From Isoetes taiwanensis (Eukaryota > Streptophyta > Lycopodiopsida > Isoetales > Isoetaceae), in contig JAJEKV010000308.1 of NCBI GenBank assembly GCA_021234155.1, forward strand, positions 62,001 to 126,000: a DNA stretch of 64,000 nt, written 5' to 3'. This document shows, piece after piece, positions 21,726 to 32,861 of the stretch. Both the position numbers and the translations under genes were made by a program. Positions within the stretch are counted from its first letter, which is position 1; every line of letters begins with the position of its first letter. A model generated the notes under the pieces. It saw only the letters and a list, made by a program, of their open reading frames with translations. It had not been told where the DNA came from and ran no database searches.

Positions 21726-22516
21726 CTTCTGATCTTGAACTGCATGTAAACCCTTTAAAATAACCTAGCAACGGACAGGGTTTACATTTCGGAGGTCATA
21801 TCCTAGTTAGATTTTACCAGGATCTTGCACAACATCATGTAGAGAGAAGGTGTTGACGTTAGAAGACGAACTCTTAAAACCTTCCAAAAGTAGTTCGCCC
21901 CAAAGGTCCTCTCCCAAAGGCCCCTAGCCACAGACGGAAAACTCTCTCACTTCAGAACTGTGAGCTGGCTCTGCCAATGAACTCAGAACGTTGGCATTAC
22001 CCTGGGGACCAAGTTTCGTGGGCAGAAGACCATCCCTTCTCCAAGAAGCACCAAATCAATTGACCTCGGAGGTAGTTGCAGAATAATGCCATGTCGCATG
22101 TTCGTGTCTTTTTCGTTGCAAAAAATGACCGTGTAACTTGGTCCCTAGGGTAATTTCACCATTTTAGATGACATGGCGAAGTCCAATCTGCATTCCGGAG
22201 CCTTCGTACTGCCTGGACGACAAAACACTTGGGTTTCTACATGGTCCCTTGCAGGATGCCTCGCGGTTTGGTAAGTTCTCCCGGGCCGATCTTGGATTTT
22301 TTTGAACCTGCTCGAAGCTTGGTCCAGATAGAAAAATTGAGCTCTGGGAGGGACACATTAGCGTATGGCCTCCCAGAGGAACACCGACAAAAAAGGCTGT
22401 CTCGGCAAGCTTTCTGGGGTCCGTTTCCTGGGGCCTGGCCTCTCCGCTTTGTGAGGCAGCTGCGCAAAGTCCTGGCCTTATTTGACTTGGGGAAGGTACC
22501 AACACTTCTATCAGAC

Positions 22517-22572
22517 CCAATCAGAGAGAGATATAGAGAGAGGGAGGGAGGTAGGGAGGGAGAGAGGGAGAT
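22517..22572. repeat. GA/GGGA-rich microsatellite
   Basis: An AGAGAGAGATATAGAGAGAG-type purine run with GGGAGG units. It separates the end of the inverted repeat from the minisatellite. Confidence 0.8.
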
Positions 22573-22573
22573 C

Positions 22574-23250
22574 ATGTTGGAGCCTAGGTGGCATGTTTGA
22601 GCCACCGTGGCATGTTGGAGCCTGGTTGCATTTTGGAGCCTAGGTGGCATGTTTGAGCCACCTTGGCATGCTGGACCCTAGGTGGCATGTTGGAGCTTAG
22701 GTGGGATGTTGGAGCCTAGATGACATGTTTGAGCCACCTTGGCATGTTGGAGCCTAGGTGGCATGTTGGAGCCCTTGTGGCATGTTTGAGCCACCTTGGC
22801 ATGTTGGAGCCTAGGTGGCATGTAGGATCCCATGTGGCATGTTTGAGCCACCTTGGCATGTTTGGTGTGTTGGAGCCTAGGTGGCATGTTTGAGCCACCT
22901 TGGCATCTTTGAGCCTAGATGGCATGTTGGAGCCCACGTGGCATGTTTGAGCCACCTTGGCATGTTGGGCCTTGGTGGCATGTTGGTGCCTAGGTGGCAT
23001 GCTTGACCCACATGTTTGAGCACCTTTGGCATGTTGGAGCCTGGGGTTTGTGGCATGTTGGAGCCCACATGGCATGTTTGAGCCACCTTGGCATGTTGAA
23101 GCCTAGGTAGCATGTAGGAGCCCGCGTGGCATGTTTGAGCCACCTTGGCATGTTTGAGTCTATATGGCATGTTGGTGCCTAGGTGGCATGCTTGAGCCAT
23201 CTTGGCATGTTGGAACCTAGGTGACATGTTAAAGCCCATGTGGCATGCTT
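22574..23250. repeat. Minisatellite of alternating 19-bp units
   Basis: About 35 units of two related 19-mers, TTGGAGCCTAGGTGGCATG and TTTGAGCCACCTTGGCATG, alternate to make a 38-bp higher-order period. GCC..GGTGGC and GCCACC.TGGC make the units partly complementary to each other, so neighbouring units can fold into hairpins. Because 3 x 19 = 57 the array stays open in some frames (minus-strand peptide HAKVAQTCHLGSNMPPRLQ repeated), but this is a by-product, not a protein. Unit identity falls towards the 3' end. Confidence 0.9.
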
Positions 23251-23259
23251 TGATTAACC

Positions 23260-23850
23260 GTTAAAAGTATTTTTCACAAATGTACAACAATATGTTACAT
23301 TCCCAATTTTAAGCACACAAACAATATTCTAGGTGGTGGTGCTTTACTAGAGTCATTTGACCCCCTTTCTACCATCAATAACCATGTCAAATTCTATTAA
23401 GCATGTTTGGATCTATGTTCCCCCTTTTTCTTTTTTTGCCTTAGAAAAGCCAAAAGAGCATATTTTGAAAGTTTAAGCCATTTCGGCCAATATGTCAAGT
23501 CATTATGTGATGTGCTACCTCTCCGAAATAGTGCCATGTCACCATGAAAATATATCTTACTAGAAAAAGTTTAGAACGATTAGAAAAGTTTTAGAATGAT
23601 TAATTGATGTTAAAGTTTCTATGTCATAATGGTTTTGCCATGTCATCATTACCCTTGCCACCTCTTCATATTATTGCCATGTCACCTTGGAGGTTTTTGC
23701 AAGAAACAACCATTGTCAAATCTTTTAACTTGCCTCATTTTCTTACGCTAATGATATTTTGACACATTGCATGTAATGACACTATACTGAGTCATATGGA
23801 TAAGTGGGGCATGATGATATAGTCGTGCTTGCAATATCAGCTATAATTAT
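23260..23850. other. No gene recognised; CCATGTCA-type repeat words
   Basis: TTTGCCATGTCATCATTACC, ATTGCCATGTCACCTTGG and similar words recall, in reverse complement, the repeats at 15.8-16.3 kb. No coding sense was found. Confidence 0.4.
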
Positions 23851-23859
23851 AAACTACAC

Positions 23860-24330
23860 CACTTCAGAAAACTATACTTCCTTAAAAGATAGCCACTTAA
23901 AAACTACACCCACTTATAAACCACATTTGAAAAAACCATATTTCTTTAAAAAAACAGCTAATTCAAAACTAGATCCACATATAAACTACACCTTAAAAAA
24001 CAACACCTCAATTAAAAAGATCACACCACTTCAGAAAACCATACTTCCTTAAAAAACAACCACTTAAAAACTACACCTCTTTATAACCCACACCTAAAAA
24101 AACTATAATTCCATAAAAAATAACTACCTAAAGACTACATCTAATTATAAACCACACCTAAAAAAACAACACCTTCTTAAAAACAACACCTCCTCAAAAA
24201 ACGAAACAACATTTCCTTTAAAGAAAACCACACCTAAAAAAAAGGACCACACCTTCAAAGAAAAAAAAGACCTATATAGCTCTTTAAAAAAACTACACCG
24301 CCTCCTTAGAAAACCATACCTCCACATAAC
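23860..24330. repeat. A/C-rich degenerate tandem repeat
   Basis: Units like ACTTAAAAACTACACC.. and ATAAACCACACCTAAAAAAA recur every 30-60 bp. Thymine is nearly confined to short TTA runs. The 3' end (24,355-24,400) carries the complementary GTTTTTAAGTGTGG, so part of the block can fold back on itself. Confidence 0.6.
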
Positions 24331-24433
24331 CACATGTAGATTTTTCTGAAGGTCTTTTTTTACTGTTGTTTTTAAGTGTGGACCCAGATTTGGGGTGGTT
24401 GTGTAGGTAATAAAGTGCCACAAAATGGCAAAT

Positions 24434-24477
24434 CTGCATGTAGTCCATAGGTGATCTGCATGTAGTCCATAGGTGAG
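24434..24477. repeat. 22-bp direct duplication
   Basis: CTGCATGTAGTCCATAGGTG occurs twice in a row. Confidence 0.8.
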
Positions 24478-24611
24478 GCATCCTACTCAAGCCAGCCATC
24501 ATATTTTGCCAGAACCGGTAATTTGTGGCCAAATGGCCCGCCGGGGCCACTAAAATTTCCGATGCTTCTTACCCTTCCAAAAACTCCCCTTCTGCAAAAA
24601 TGCTGCACCCC

Positions 24612-24769
24612 TGGAACACCATGCCAGTAGTTGTCTGGTTGGAATCAGAATGCCCCTGAGCAGTCAAAGTGCTCGTTTTGGAGTTTGACTTGCCAGGTAT
24701 TACTCTTATATCACTGTGTTGGAAGATTGTGGCAGAGTTCCCATCTTTCATGCTATTATAAGGTGGACA
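24612..24769 (-). repeat. 3' LTR of small-LTR copia element, copy 2 (158 bp)
   Basis: On the minus strand it starts TGTCCACC after a purine tract (GAAGGGAA) and ends GTTCCA. Its length is identical to copy 1 at 260-417, and homology stops exactly at the same 3' base. Only a few substitutions separate the copies. Confidence 0.7.
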
Positions 24770-25290
24770 TTTCCCTTCAATAATCCCAGAGTCAGAATCT
24801 CTACTTCTACTCCCGCATCTGAATCAATCCGCGTGCTGCTCAAATTTGGGTTTGGGGAGTAGCTTAGTGAAGATGTTTGTTACCATGGACTGGGAGGAGC
24901 AATGGGGCAGCAAATTGCGTCCAGCTTAAATTTCTTATCGAATAACGAGTTTTGATGTGCTTGCTTTTGGGATGGAGCTTTGAATCTTTGGCAAGAGCAC
25001 TGGCACTTTGATTGTCACAGAAAATGGTGAGAGGGAGCTCCTGCTGCATTGGACGATTCGAGGTCACACTGACAAGCCATTCAGCTTCTTTAGCAGCCTC
25101 ACAGGCTGCTATGTATTCTGCTTCTGTAGTGGCAGTGACAGGCTATTTCTTGGAGCTCCATGTGACAACACCTCCATTAAGGAGGTAACAGAAACCTGAG
25201 GTGGATTTTGCTTTGACGACATCACTTGCATGATCAGCGTCTGAGTAACCAATGAAATGATTTGCAAGGAAGGACTAAGACAGTGGCAGA
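24770..25290 (-). pseudogene. Copia RNase H and C-terminus (small-LTR family, copy 2)
   Basis: Minus-strand reading gives a typical Ty1/copia RNase H: HFIGYSDADHASDVVKAKST, SGFCYLLNGGVVTWSSKKQP, TEAEYIAACEAAKEAEWL, then LPLTIFCDNQSASALAKD (catalytic Asp context) and HPKSKHIKTRY, ending IFTKLLPKPKFEQHAD and a stop near 24,815. The frame shifts at least twice (about 25,070 and 24,900). Upstream RT is not recognised beyond a possible LGLCF near 25,300. It is a 5'-truncated or deleted element with its 3' LTR preserved. Confidence 0.8.
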
Positions 25291-25434
25291 AGCAGAGGCC
25301 AAGACACTTGGCTTGGAACAGGATACCTCCAAATTTTCCTATCAATGTTCCTCTACTTTTAGCTAAGGCAAGGCTTATGCACCTTATAAAGCACGCTCTC
25401 CTAGCCATGGGCCTTCTTGGCAGCTTCGTGTGTG

Positions 25435-25698
25435 TTAGCTGGGGAGATCTTCCCTTCTTGTGAATTGGAGCTCCGTGGCCGTCTGCATTTGTTTAGGATC
25501 CACCAACCGACCATAAACTAAAAATCGATGGCATATGAACTCAAACAGATCCGAGTGATGCACCTCTTGGAGCCAAAATCCGGCCGTCCACCCATTTGAT
25601 TCATCAAGCAACTCTTTCGTCCATCGATCTGCTTTGATGTTTTCACATTTGAAATTCAAATTCAAAAATTCAAACCTTGCGCCCTGATAAAAAACCAA
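25435..25698 (-). CDS. Unrecognised ORF, 87 residues
   Basis: The open frame directly upstream of the copia remnant includes KADRWTKELLDESNGWTAGF, WLQEVHHSDLFEFICHRFLV and YGRLVDPKQM. The composition is that of a real folded protein (Trp, His, acidic and aromatic residues spread evenly) rather than a shadow frame. I do not recognise the family. There is no obvious splice context, and the reading ends at a GAPRNS-like junction with the copia fragment. It may be a captured exon or part of a transposon gag. Confidence 0.25.
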   Translation of the reverse strand: MVFYQGARFEFLNLNFKCENIKADRWTKELLDESNGWTAGFWLQEVHHSDLFEFICHRFLVYGRLVDPKQMQTATELQFTRREDLPS

Positions 25699-25699
25699 C

Positions 25700-28320
25700 A
25701 GGGTTATGGCCCGAGCAGTTGTCCATACACTGTTGCTTCAACTGTTTGCTTCCACTGTTATAGCTCAGATCACAATTAACCTCCCATCAGCTGACTATGC
25801 TCAAACCACAAACAAACATAGATTAATTACAGGGCATCTTGAAGATGAGAATGCATTGCGCAATTCTCCTTCTTTATTTTCAGTTTTTCTTTTAAAGGGG
25901 GTGGTCCCTTAAACCACAATCTTTAAATTATTTTGTAAATATTGGTGTGCTATGATCCTGTAGGCCAGTAGCGAATATCTTGATGCCTGTAGCTTCTTAG
26001 AGATCACTGAGGCCCCATGTTTTTGTTTTCATATATGTTTTCTCTTGGAAGTGCTATGTTCTACAGGTTATGGTCCACTAAGGACCAATGTTGTGTTTTG
26101 CCTAAATATTATTTTAAGTGTCACTTGAAAGACTACGATCCTAAACGATGATCATATATGATCTATCTATGTAATTTAAATTGGTAACTTAATTCTTTCA
26201 GTACTTTAACCACTTAACCCCAGTGATTTGGACAACATTATTCTTGGGGGGGGGGATGTATGCGTTCCACATATTTATATGATATACATATAAATATCAT
26301 GACACATCACCTTGGGTATTGGGGCCATGGATTAAATTGAAGGGTTTAAGTTAGCTATGTTAAAATGTCACCTAATTAAGCTAATTAATAACTAATCACC
26401 TAACTAAGTATTATTAATTAGTATAATTAGACCATCAAGGTGAGGCCATCTAGACCAACTTGACTTGCCTAGGATACTTGCCCATCCGAGAGGCAACCAA
26501 GCGGGTCATCAACCCCAATTTTGGTCAAATAGATCTGGGAGGATTTGCTTGTTAATCAGACTAGCTAGATGGAAACTTTAAGAGATAATGGCTCTAGCGA
26601 AGGCACAGGTTAGTACTTAGATAGTTTGAGCTTCTAGCTAATCCTTGTATGTGTAGTTGTATGATTAATCTCTATTTCATGTTCTACTTGGGATTATGGA
26701 TGGATGTATATATGATGGTTGTTCTTGTTTTGTTCCTCCTGTGTTGTGGGAGCTAAGGGGGGTAGAGACCTAAAGGCCATCTAGCAGTAGAGATGCTCCC
26801 TGTTAGAATCCCTTAAATCCCGTTAATTGCGGCCTGTGCACAAGAGCTCTCCTGGCTAGGGATGGTGTGCCACGGTCGAGCACCATACAACAGATGTGGT
26901 GGTGAAGTGTAGGTGGAACCTTGCCTAGCATGGCTACAATGATTCCTATAGTGTGCTAAGCTTATCGTTGGTCACTGCGTGTGAGCCAGCTATAGGTCTG
27001 ACACACTTGGGTCGGAGGATACATACCTATAGGGGCGTCCTGGACTTGATGGGCACGACTGAGGTCGGCCTATAGATTTTGGGGGGTAAGCCAGGTACGG
27101 ATGCCTGGGCGCCAGTGGTGCCATGGTCGTCTAGGCACCCATGGAACCATCGTGCCATGGGGGGATTCGTTCCTTTCCTACCTTATTGGACTGGGGAGAT
27201 GCAACCTGGAGTAGTCTCATAGGGTTATTCCATGGGATTACAGCTCCGGAAGACTACAACCATGCCATATCATATTCCAGCTTATCTGCAAAGTGTGCAT
27301 AGGAGGGGCGGATGGGGTGGACTACCCTAGCCATTGTTCTATGCCAGCCAATGTCAATGTCATTATTTTGTCTATTGTTATTTGGAGGCCCTCATCATCA
27401 GTTGAACCCCTTGAGTCTGAGCCCGGGTTAGAACCTTCATTTCCAATGCATTTCTTATGTATATTGATATTATGAGTCAGCGCCTTGATGATAGATGGGC
27501 CAGCGTAGTGGTATATTATTGTGTATATTGTGCGAGGTGCTAACATGTATGTACGCATCCGCTATATAGAATTTCTCATAGAAGGCGTGGGACAAATGAC
27601 ACCTCCATGCCCTTCACCTAGACACGTGGCCATCACAAGTGGTTCAAGTTAGACGGAGGGCCTTTCTGTGGTAATTGGGTTGCCATCCGTATTTATACGA
27701 TGGGAGTATCCTATAGGTTTGGGGAGCATCATAGTACATTTCATCAAGGCTCAAAGACTTGGTGCTATAAATGAGATGGTTGTCCATATTATATCAAAAA
27801 TCTAGTAATAGAACACAAGAATTTCTCCAAATGTAAAGAATGTGAGGTTCAAGAAGTCTTGATCAAGGTGTCATTAGTCGTCGTTTCTATCTCTCTTTAG
27901 ACAACTTTTCGATTTCAATTGTTTGGGATTATTTATCTTACATTGTGACTTGCTTTTTCCATGGTAATCGGTTCAAATTTCTCAATATATATTTTTTGGT
28001 CGTTGTGTTGCTATTTCCATGGCCATTGGTTCAACTCTATCAATACACAGTTTCAGGTCTAATTGTTAGATAGGTGGTCCAATTTAGCTGGGCCTTTCAT
28101 TTCTTTTGTACATACCCAGATTTGTTCTATTTAGTCAGGTCGTTTGCTTTTAGGGATTTAGATTTCAATCTTGCTAGTGACTATGAGTGTTGAGCATTTC
28201 TGTTTTTATTGCATTCTGTGCACCTTAAATTTGAATTTGTAAAGACAAGGATTTATTTTTATAGCTCCTAAATCGTTTAAAGAGACGTGTATTTGTTCTG
28301 GAGCTCCTAAGTCATTTGCA
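25700..28320. other. No gene recognised; possible LTR-like stretch near 27.6-27.9 kb
   Basis: This stretch contains a 9-base G run (about 26,249), an AT-rich block (26,370-26,420), and a GCTATAAATGAG TATA-like site at about 27,771 followed by transcript-like sequence. A direct repeat CCATGG.(A/C)AT.GGTTCAA occurs at 27,959 and 28,018. None of this amounts to a supported gene. Confidence 0.3.
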
Positions 28321-30800
28321 TTCTCCATGGTAAGTTTTGCCATTGTCTTTCATAAATTAATCTTTATGTTCTCTAGGGTTAGTGGGGGCTTTGCATATGA
28401 ACCATCACTTTTAAATGAGAACATTTCGATCTTCACAATAGATTTGCACCATGGTTTTATTTTCAGCAACATGCATTGGTTTTTGTCTTATACGGGCATT
28501 GGTCCACCCTCAGGTTTTTGCATATGGTACTGTTCATTCCATTCTTGGAGATTTTTTGTTTCAAACTTCACTCATGTTTATTTATCTATGTTTTTATAAA
28601 TTTGATAGAGCACTACTAACTAGTCTTTGTAAATATTGTTTGTTTTAATGTCTACTGGAATAATGGCCTTGGCTTTGAGATATTATTTTTTTGATTTTTA
28701 ACTTACATATCCTTAAATTCATTTTTGCATAACATTAGCATCAGATGCATCTTGGCCATAGTCCTTTTGGTTCCTCTAAATCCATTGTCCAGTTTACCTG
28801 ATCCAGTTACTCTACCTCCCACCTCCCTGATATTAGCTTATTTTGTTCATTCCATTGATAGATTGGTTAACATTTCAAGGTTCTTGTATTGGCCATGTTT
28901 ATCCCAAGTTGCTTTTTTAAAGTGCATTATTCTTTATTCCATTTAGTCATATGTGGATTATTTGTTCTATTCGTTCCGTTTGCTTTAGTGGCATTTTATA
29001 TTTTGGTCCCTTACTTCTTTCTAATATCTTTGACATGCTTCTCCCGACTTTACGCTTCGATGGGCTGTTTCTGCCCTTTGATATTTTTGTCAGATCATTC
29101 TTCTTGAAATGTGCTCCATGCAAGTTTACTATTTCACTTTTTGTTTTTCTAGATTTTTGGATTGACCTTGTTTTTCTATTGTATAGTTCGAAGTCATATA
29201 GTTGGTCTTATTTATTCCTTCACAATAGAGTTTAATAGGCAGTGCATGGTTATTCTATTCTATTCTTTTATTTGCTCACTATATTAATATGCATCTTGAT
29301 CGGCCCTTTAAGATAATTTTATTTTTCTGGACGTTATGATTTGATCATGACATCCTTCAAGTTGTTCCAAGGGTATCACTTTTCACTTGCTTTATTTTTG
29401 GTGGTTCCTTTTTTGTCAAATTGCTCTACTCCATGTTGGTCCATTTTTTGTTGCTCCCCCAGTCTCATTGATCACATTAAACTCTGCTCCATCCATTTCG
29501 CTCCATTTGACTGGTCGGCTTTACTAGCAATATCCACTTTGGCTGGTCGGCTTTATTGGCATTTGCTCCTTTTGGCTAATCGGCTATACTGGCAGTTTTT
29601 GGCATTTTTTTCTCGTATCCTTTTTACTGTTATTTGTGCTGACGGTTCCTTTGCCCCTTTTTTCCCTACTCATCCTAGTTGCTCCATTTGTTGATTTTGT
29701 TCCTCTGTTTATCCATTTGCTCCAGCTCCTTCCTTTATCATATCCTATTTATTGTTATTTCACCTCTTCCATTGTTTGAGTTCTTATGTTTCTTATTTGT
29801 TTGTTTCCTTCACTTTTTCAACTCTCCTCCTCATTTGCCTTCGTTCTCTTGGCTCTGTGGGCATCCATTTATCATCCTTTTTCTCTTTGCTCTGCTTATC
29901 CCGATTATTCCATTGGTCTTACTTCACGATTTCTTCTTTGTTTGTCTTCTATTCCTGATCTATTCTAGTCGTCTCAATTTGCTCTTTCCTCCCTGCATTT
30001 CACTTTGTACCCATTTTTTTCCTAGTCTTTCTAGTTTGCTGCTTCTCTATTGAGATAGATTCCTCTTCCATTGGCTAAGTGGGGTTTCATAGGACCCATT
30101 CTAGGAATGCCACAGTTATCTATTGCGATAGCAATAGAATCAACATTCCTTGGATGGGGATGCCCTATGTTGAATCTCCTATTTATATTGCCTTCTTCCT
30201 CATTTCCAGTCGTTGGCATTCTCTTGAGCTCCTTTCCTTTCTGCTCATGTTTTGCTCCACAAATTTCCCGCCCCCCTCTACCTCTATCATATCTGAGCTT
30301 GTCAGTTCTCGTGTTGCTTTATTTCCTATTAGGCAATTAGTCATCTTTACGTCTGTCTATTATCTATACTTCTCAAGCCGCCCTGTAGCCTCTGATTTCC
30401 TCTATCTTTTCTTTATATGTTCTTCGAAAGTGCATCTATTCTTATTTATCGGCATTGGAGCCTCTGAGGCATATTATCATTTCATTCTTTTTCAGTATAG
30501 CATTGTAGCCCCCGAGATAAAATTCTTTTTCACCTTCTCTCGACATGGCAATCTAACCTCCGAGGCAGTACTAATTGGATGTTTTTCTGCGACGGTCATT
30601 TCGTGGATGGCTCTCAATTGGTCCGCTGTTGTCTCTTTCTTAATGTTGCCCTGAAGCCTCCGAGTCTTACTATATATATTTTTTATGTTGCGCATTGGTG
30701 CACATTCTTGCTTAAAACATCTAACTCCCGACGACATTCTTGCTTGAGGCATCTGGTTATTTTCTTTTCAGCCCTGACTCTACGGGTTATTTTTTGGGTC
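28320..30800. other. Strongly pyrimidine-biased region (T/C on plus strand)
   Basis: About 2.5 kb in which the plus strand is dominated by T and C, with recurring TTGCTCC, CCATTTG and GGTCGGCTTTA phrases. The bias keeps several plus-strand frames open for 60-190 codons, giving Leu/Phe/Ser-rich 'membrane' peptides without domain motifs. Between 30,370 and 30,670 the phrase (G/T)AGCCTC(C/T)GAG recurs about every 70-80 bp. I regard it as non-coding, perhaps the internal region of a very old element. Confidence 0.5.
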
Positions 30801-30914
30801 GTGTGGTTGTCAAGATATGTGGGATCGTGCTTCAACTATTTATTTAATACTGTCTCTATTCGGATTCAGGCACTGCGGGCATTCCTCAACAGTGTTGGCG
30901 GTCGTTTCTCATTA

Positions 30915-30960
30915 GGTTTTTCCTCGAAAACCCTACGGGATTTTTCATCTCGATGAAAAG
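30915..30960 (+). repeat. Possible LINE-A 3'-UTR hairpin remnant
   Basis: GGTTTTTCCTCGAAAACCCT followed by ACGGGATTTTTC resembles the hairpin part of the LINE-A 3' UTR. The downstream GGGTCCCATAGG part is absent. Confidence 0.4.
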
Positions 30961-31214
30961 CGGTCGCTAGTTTTTCTCATCTTTGCATAGAGCAAGCAAC
31001 AGAAAACCATCTTTTATCTCGTATTTTTTAGTTTTCTCGTGCTTTCGCTGATTGTCTAGTTTCAGAGCATTTAATTTTGATTTTTTTTTTAACCTCTAGT
31101 AAGGGAATCAATTTGAACTTATTGATTTTACAAAGCTCAATGATAATATCACTTCACCACCAATTGGTTTTTCCATAGAACCCATCCTAGGAATGCGCTT
31201 CTCATACATGGATC

Positions 31215-31800
31215 CATTAATGTGATGATATCATCGTTCATACTTGAGCAAGAAATCATTATAAAGAAGTACATACAAGGATGTACCAATATGAGGACAT
31301 CATTGTTCTTAAGCAAGAAATCATCATAAGGAAGTACATGATGGGGGTGAATATTTTAAAGAAAAGCCCTAGAATTCCAACCAAGAGCTTGGAAAGTACT
31401 TTTGTTGCGTGTTGTCAAATATTCTACTGTAGCTTATACGTCCTATTGTTTGTGCAATGTGGTTGAGATTCAATGTTAAGTTCAGTGTAGGGCATGCCTA
31501 ATGATCTCCTCTATTATCAACTTGTAAATAGTCCTATTAACAAGCTTGCAAATAGTTTGGAGTGACCAGTTGGCAAAGAAAGGAGCTATGAAAAACTCAT
31601 ACATCCTTTTTCTTTTTCAAGTGGGTTGGGATTTAATGTTGGGCCAGTGCAGGGTGCACCTCTTGACTTGCTCTATTCAACCACCTTGCGCTTGAATTGG
31701 TAAAGGAAAATAAGTTACAAAGGACTGTGTCCTTGATGGGCTGAAATCCAACATTAAAATGCCTATTGACTTATTAGCTCCACAACCATGCACATAGCCT
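31215..31800 (+). repeat. Dispersed repeat R1, copy 1
   Basis: Non-coding unit beginning CATCGTTCATACTTGAG.AAG and containing GATGGGGGTGAATATTT, GTTGTCAAATATTCTACTGT, GGTTGAGATTCAATG, AGTTTGG.GTG and GGGTTGGGATT. The same landmarks occur in the same order at 52,575-53,400. It ends at a LINE-A 3' end. Confidence 0.8.
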
Positions 31801-31805
31801 TGGGA

Positions 31806-31862
31806 AGGAAGGAAGGAAGGTTCTTTTATCGTCCGCAGAGGCCAATCGACCTATGGGACTAC
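31806..31862 (-). repeat. LINE-A 3' end, short truncated copy
   Basis: On the minus strand: AGTCCCATAGGTCGATTGGC, CTCTGCGGACGATAAAAGAA then (CCTT)n. Only the last ~57 bp of the family 3' UTR is present. Confidence 0.7.
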
Positions 31863-31869
31863 CTGCTGC

Positions 31870-31992
31870 AATAACAAATGCCCACGCTGCAAGTCTGACA
31901 ACTCCTCAGGCAAATATTGATGTCGCTTCTCATGCAAGTGCTACTGCTACTACTCTTACAACCCCTCGGCGCGCTGCTATTGTTATTGCTCC
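31870..31992 (+). pseudogene. LINE-A copy 3, 5' flank of copia insertion
   Basis: Codon-like GCTACTGCTACTACTCTTAC, AACCCCTCGG and GCTGCTAT phrases match in style the sequence just right of the copia element (37,575-37,700), which continues into a LINE endonuclease. This is therefore the left part of a LINE copy interrupted by copia-1. CTCC occurs at both junctions as a likely target-site duplication. Confidence 0.5.
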
Positions 31993-32850
<858 letters not shown>

Positions 32851-32861
32851 ACATTCCTCCT

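Larger units (their letters stand above)
19176..21745 (-). mobile_element. LINE family A insertion in right arm (2,570 bp)
   Basis: The boundaries come from the other arm. CTCGACCACC is followed directly by GTAAACCC at the equivalent left-arm site, whereas here 2,570 bp separate them. Minus-strand order: ORF1-like coding (21,725 to about 20,970), a foreign LINE fragment in plus orientation (20,340-20,700), the ORF2 C-terminus (20,333-19,368), a 3' UTR with the family hairpin and GGACGATAAAAAA, and a short (ATTCTC)n tail. Endonuclease and RT cores are missing, so it is internally deleted. No clear target-site duplication is visible. Confidence 0.8.
18345..22508 (-). repeat. Right arm of the large inverted repeat, interrupted by LINE-A
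   Basis: This is the reverse complement of 16,427-18,030. It is continuous from 18,345 to 19,175, interrupted at 19,176-21,745 by a LINE, and resumes at 21,746 to about 22,508. With the insertion removed its length is about 1,594 bp, against about 1,604 bp for the left arm. The arms differ by scattered substitutions and small indels, so they are old or have evolved separately. Confidence 0.85.

Noticed and set aside
22678-23239. Overlapping minus-strand ORFs with repeated HAKVAQTCHLGSN-type peptide
   Set aside because: They are a by-product of a 19-bp minisatellite (57 bp = 19 codons), present in several frames at once, with no start context or domain.
22574-23250. CRISPR-like array
   Set aside because: Units are contiguous 19-mers without unique spacers, in a eukaryotic genome; it is a minisatellite.
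27560-27900. LTR with TATA box at 27,771
   Set aside because: TATA-like and transcript-like text is present, but no second copy, PBS or polypurine tract could be found.
28951-30654. Long Leu/Phe-rich membrane-protein ORFs
   Set aside because: Several overlapping frames are open at once because the strand is T/C-rich; no conserved motif or codon pattern supports coding.
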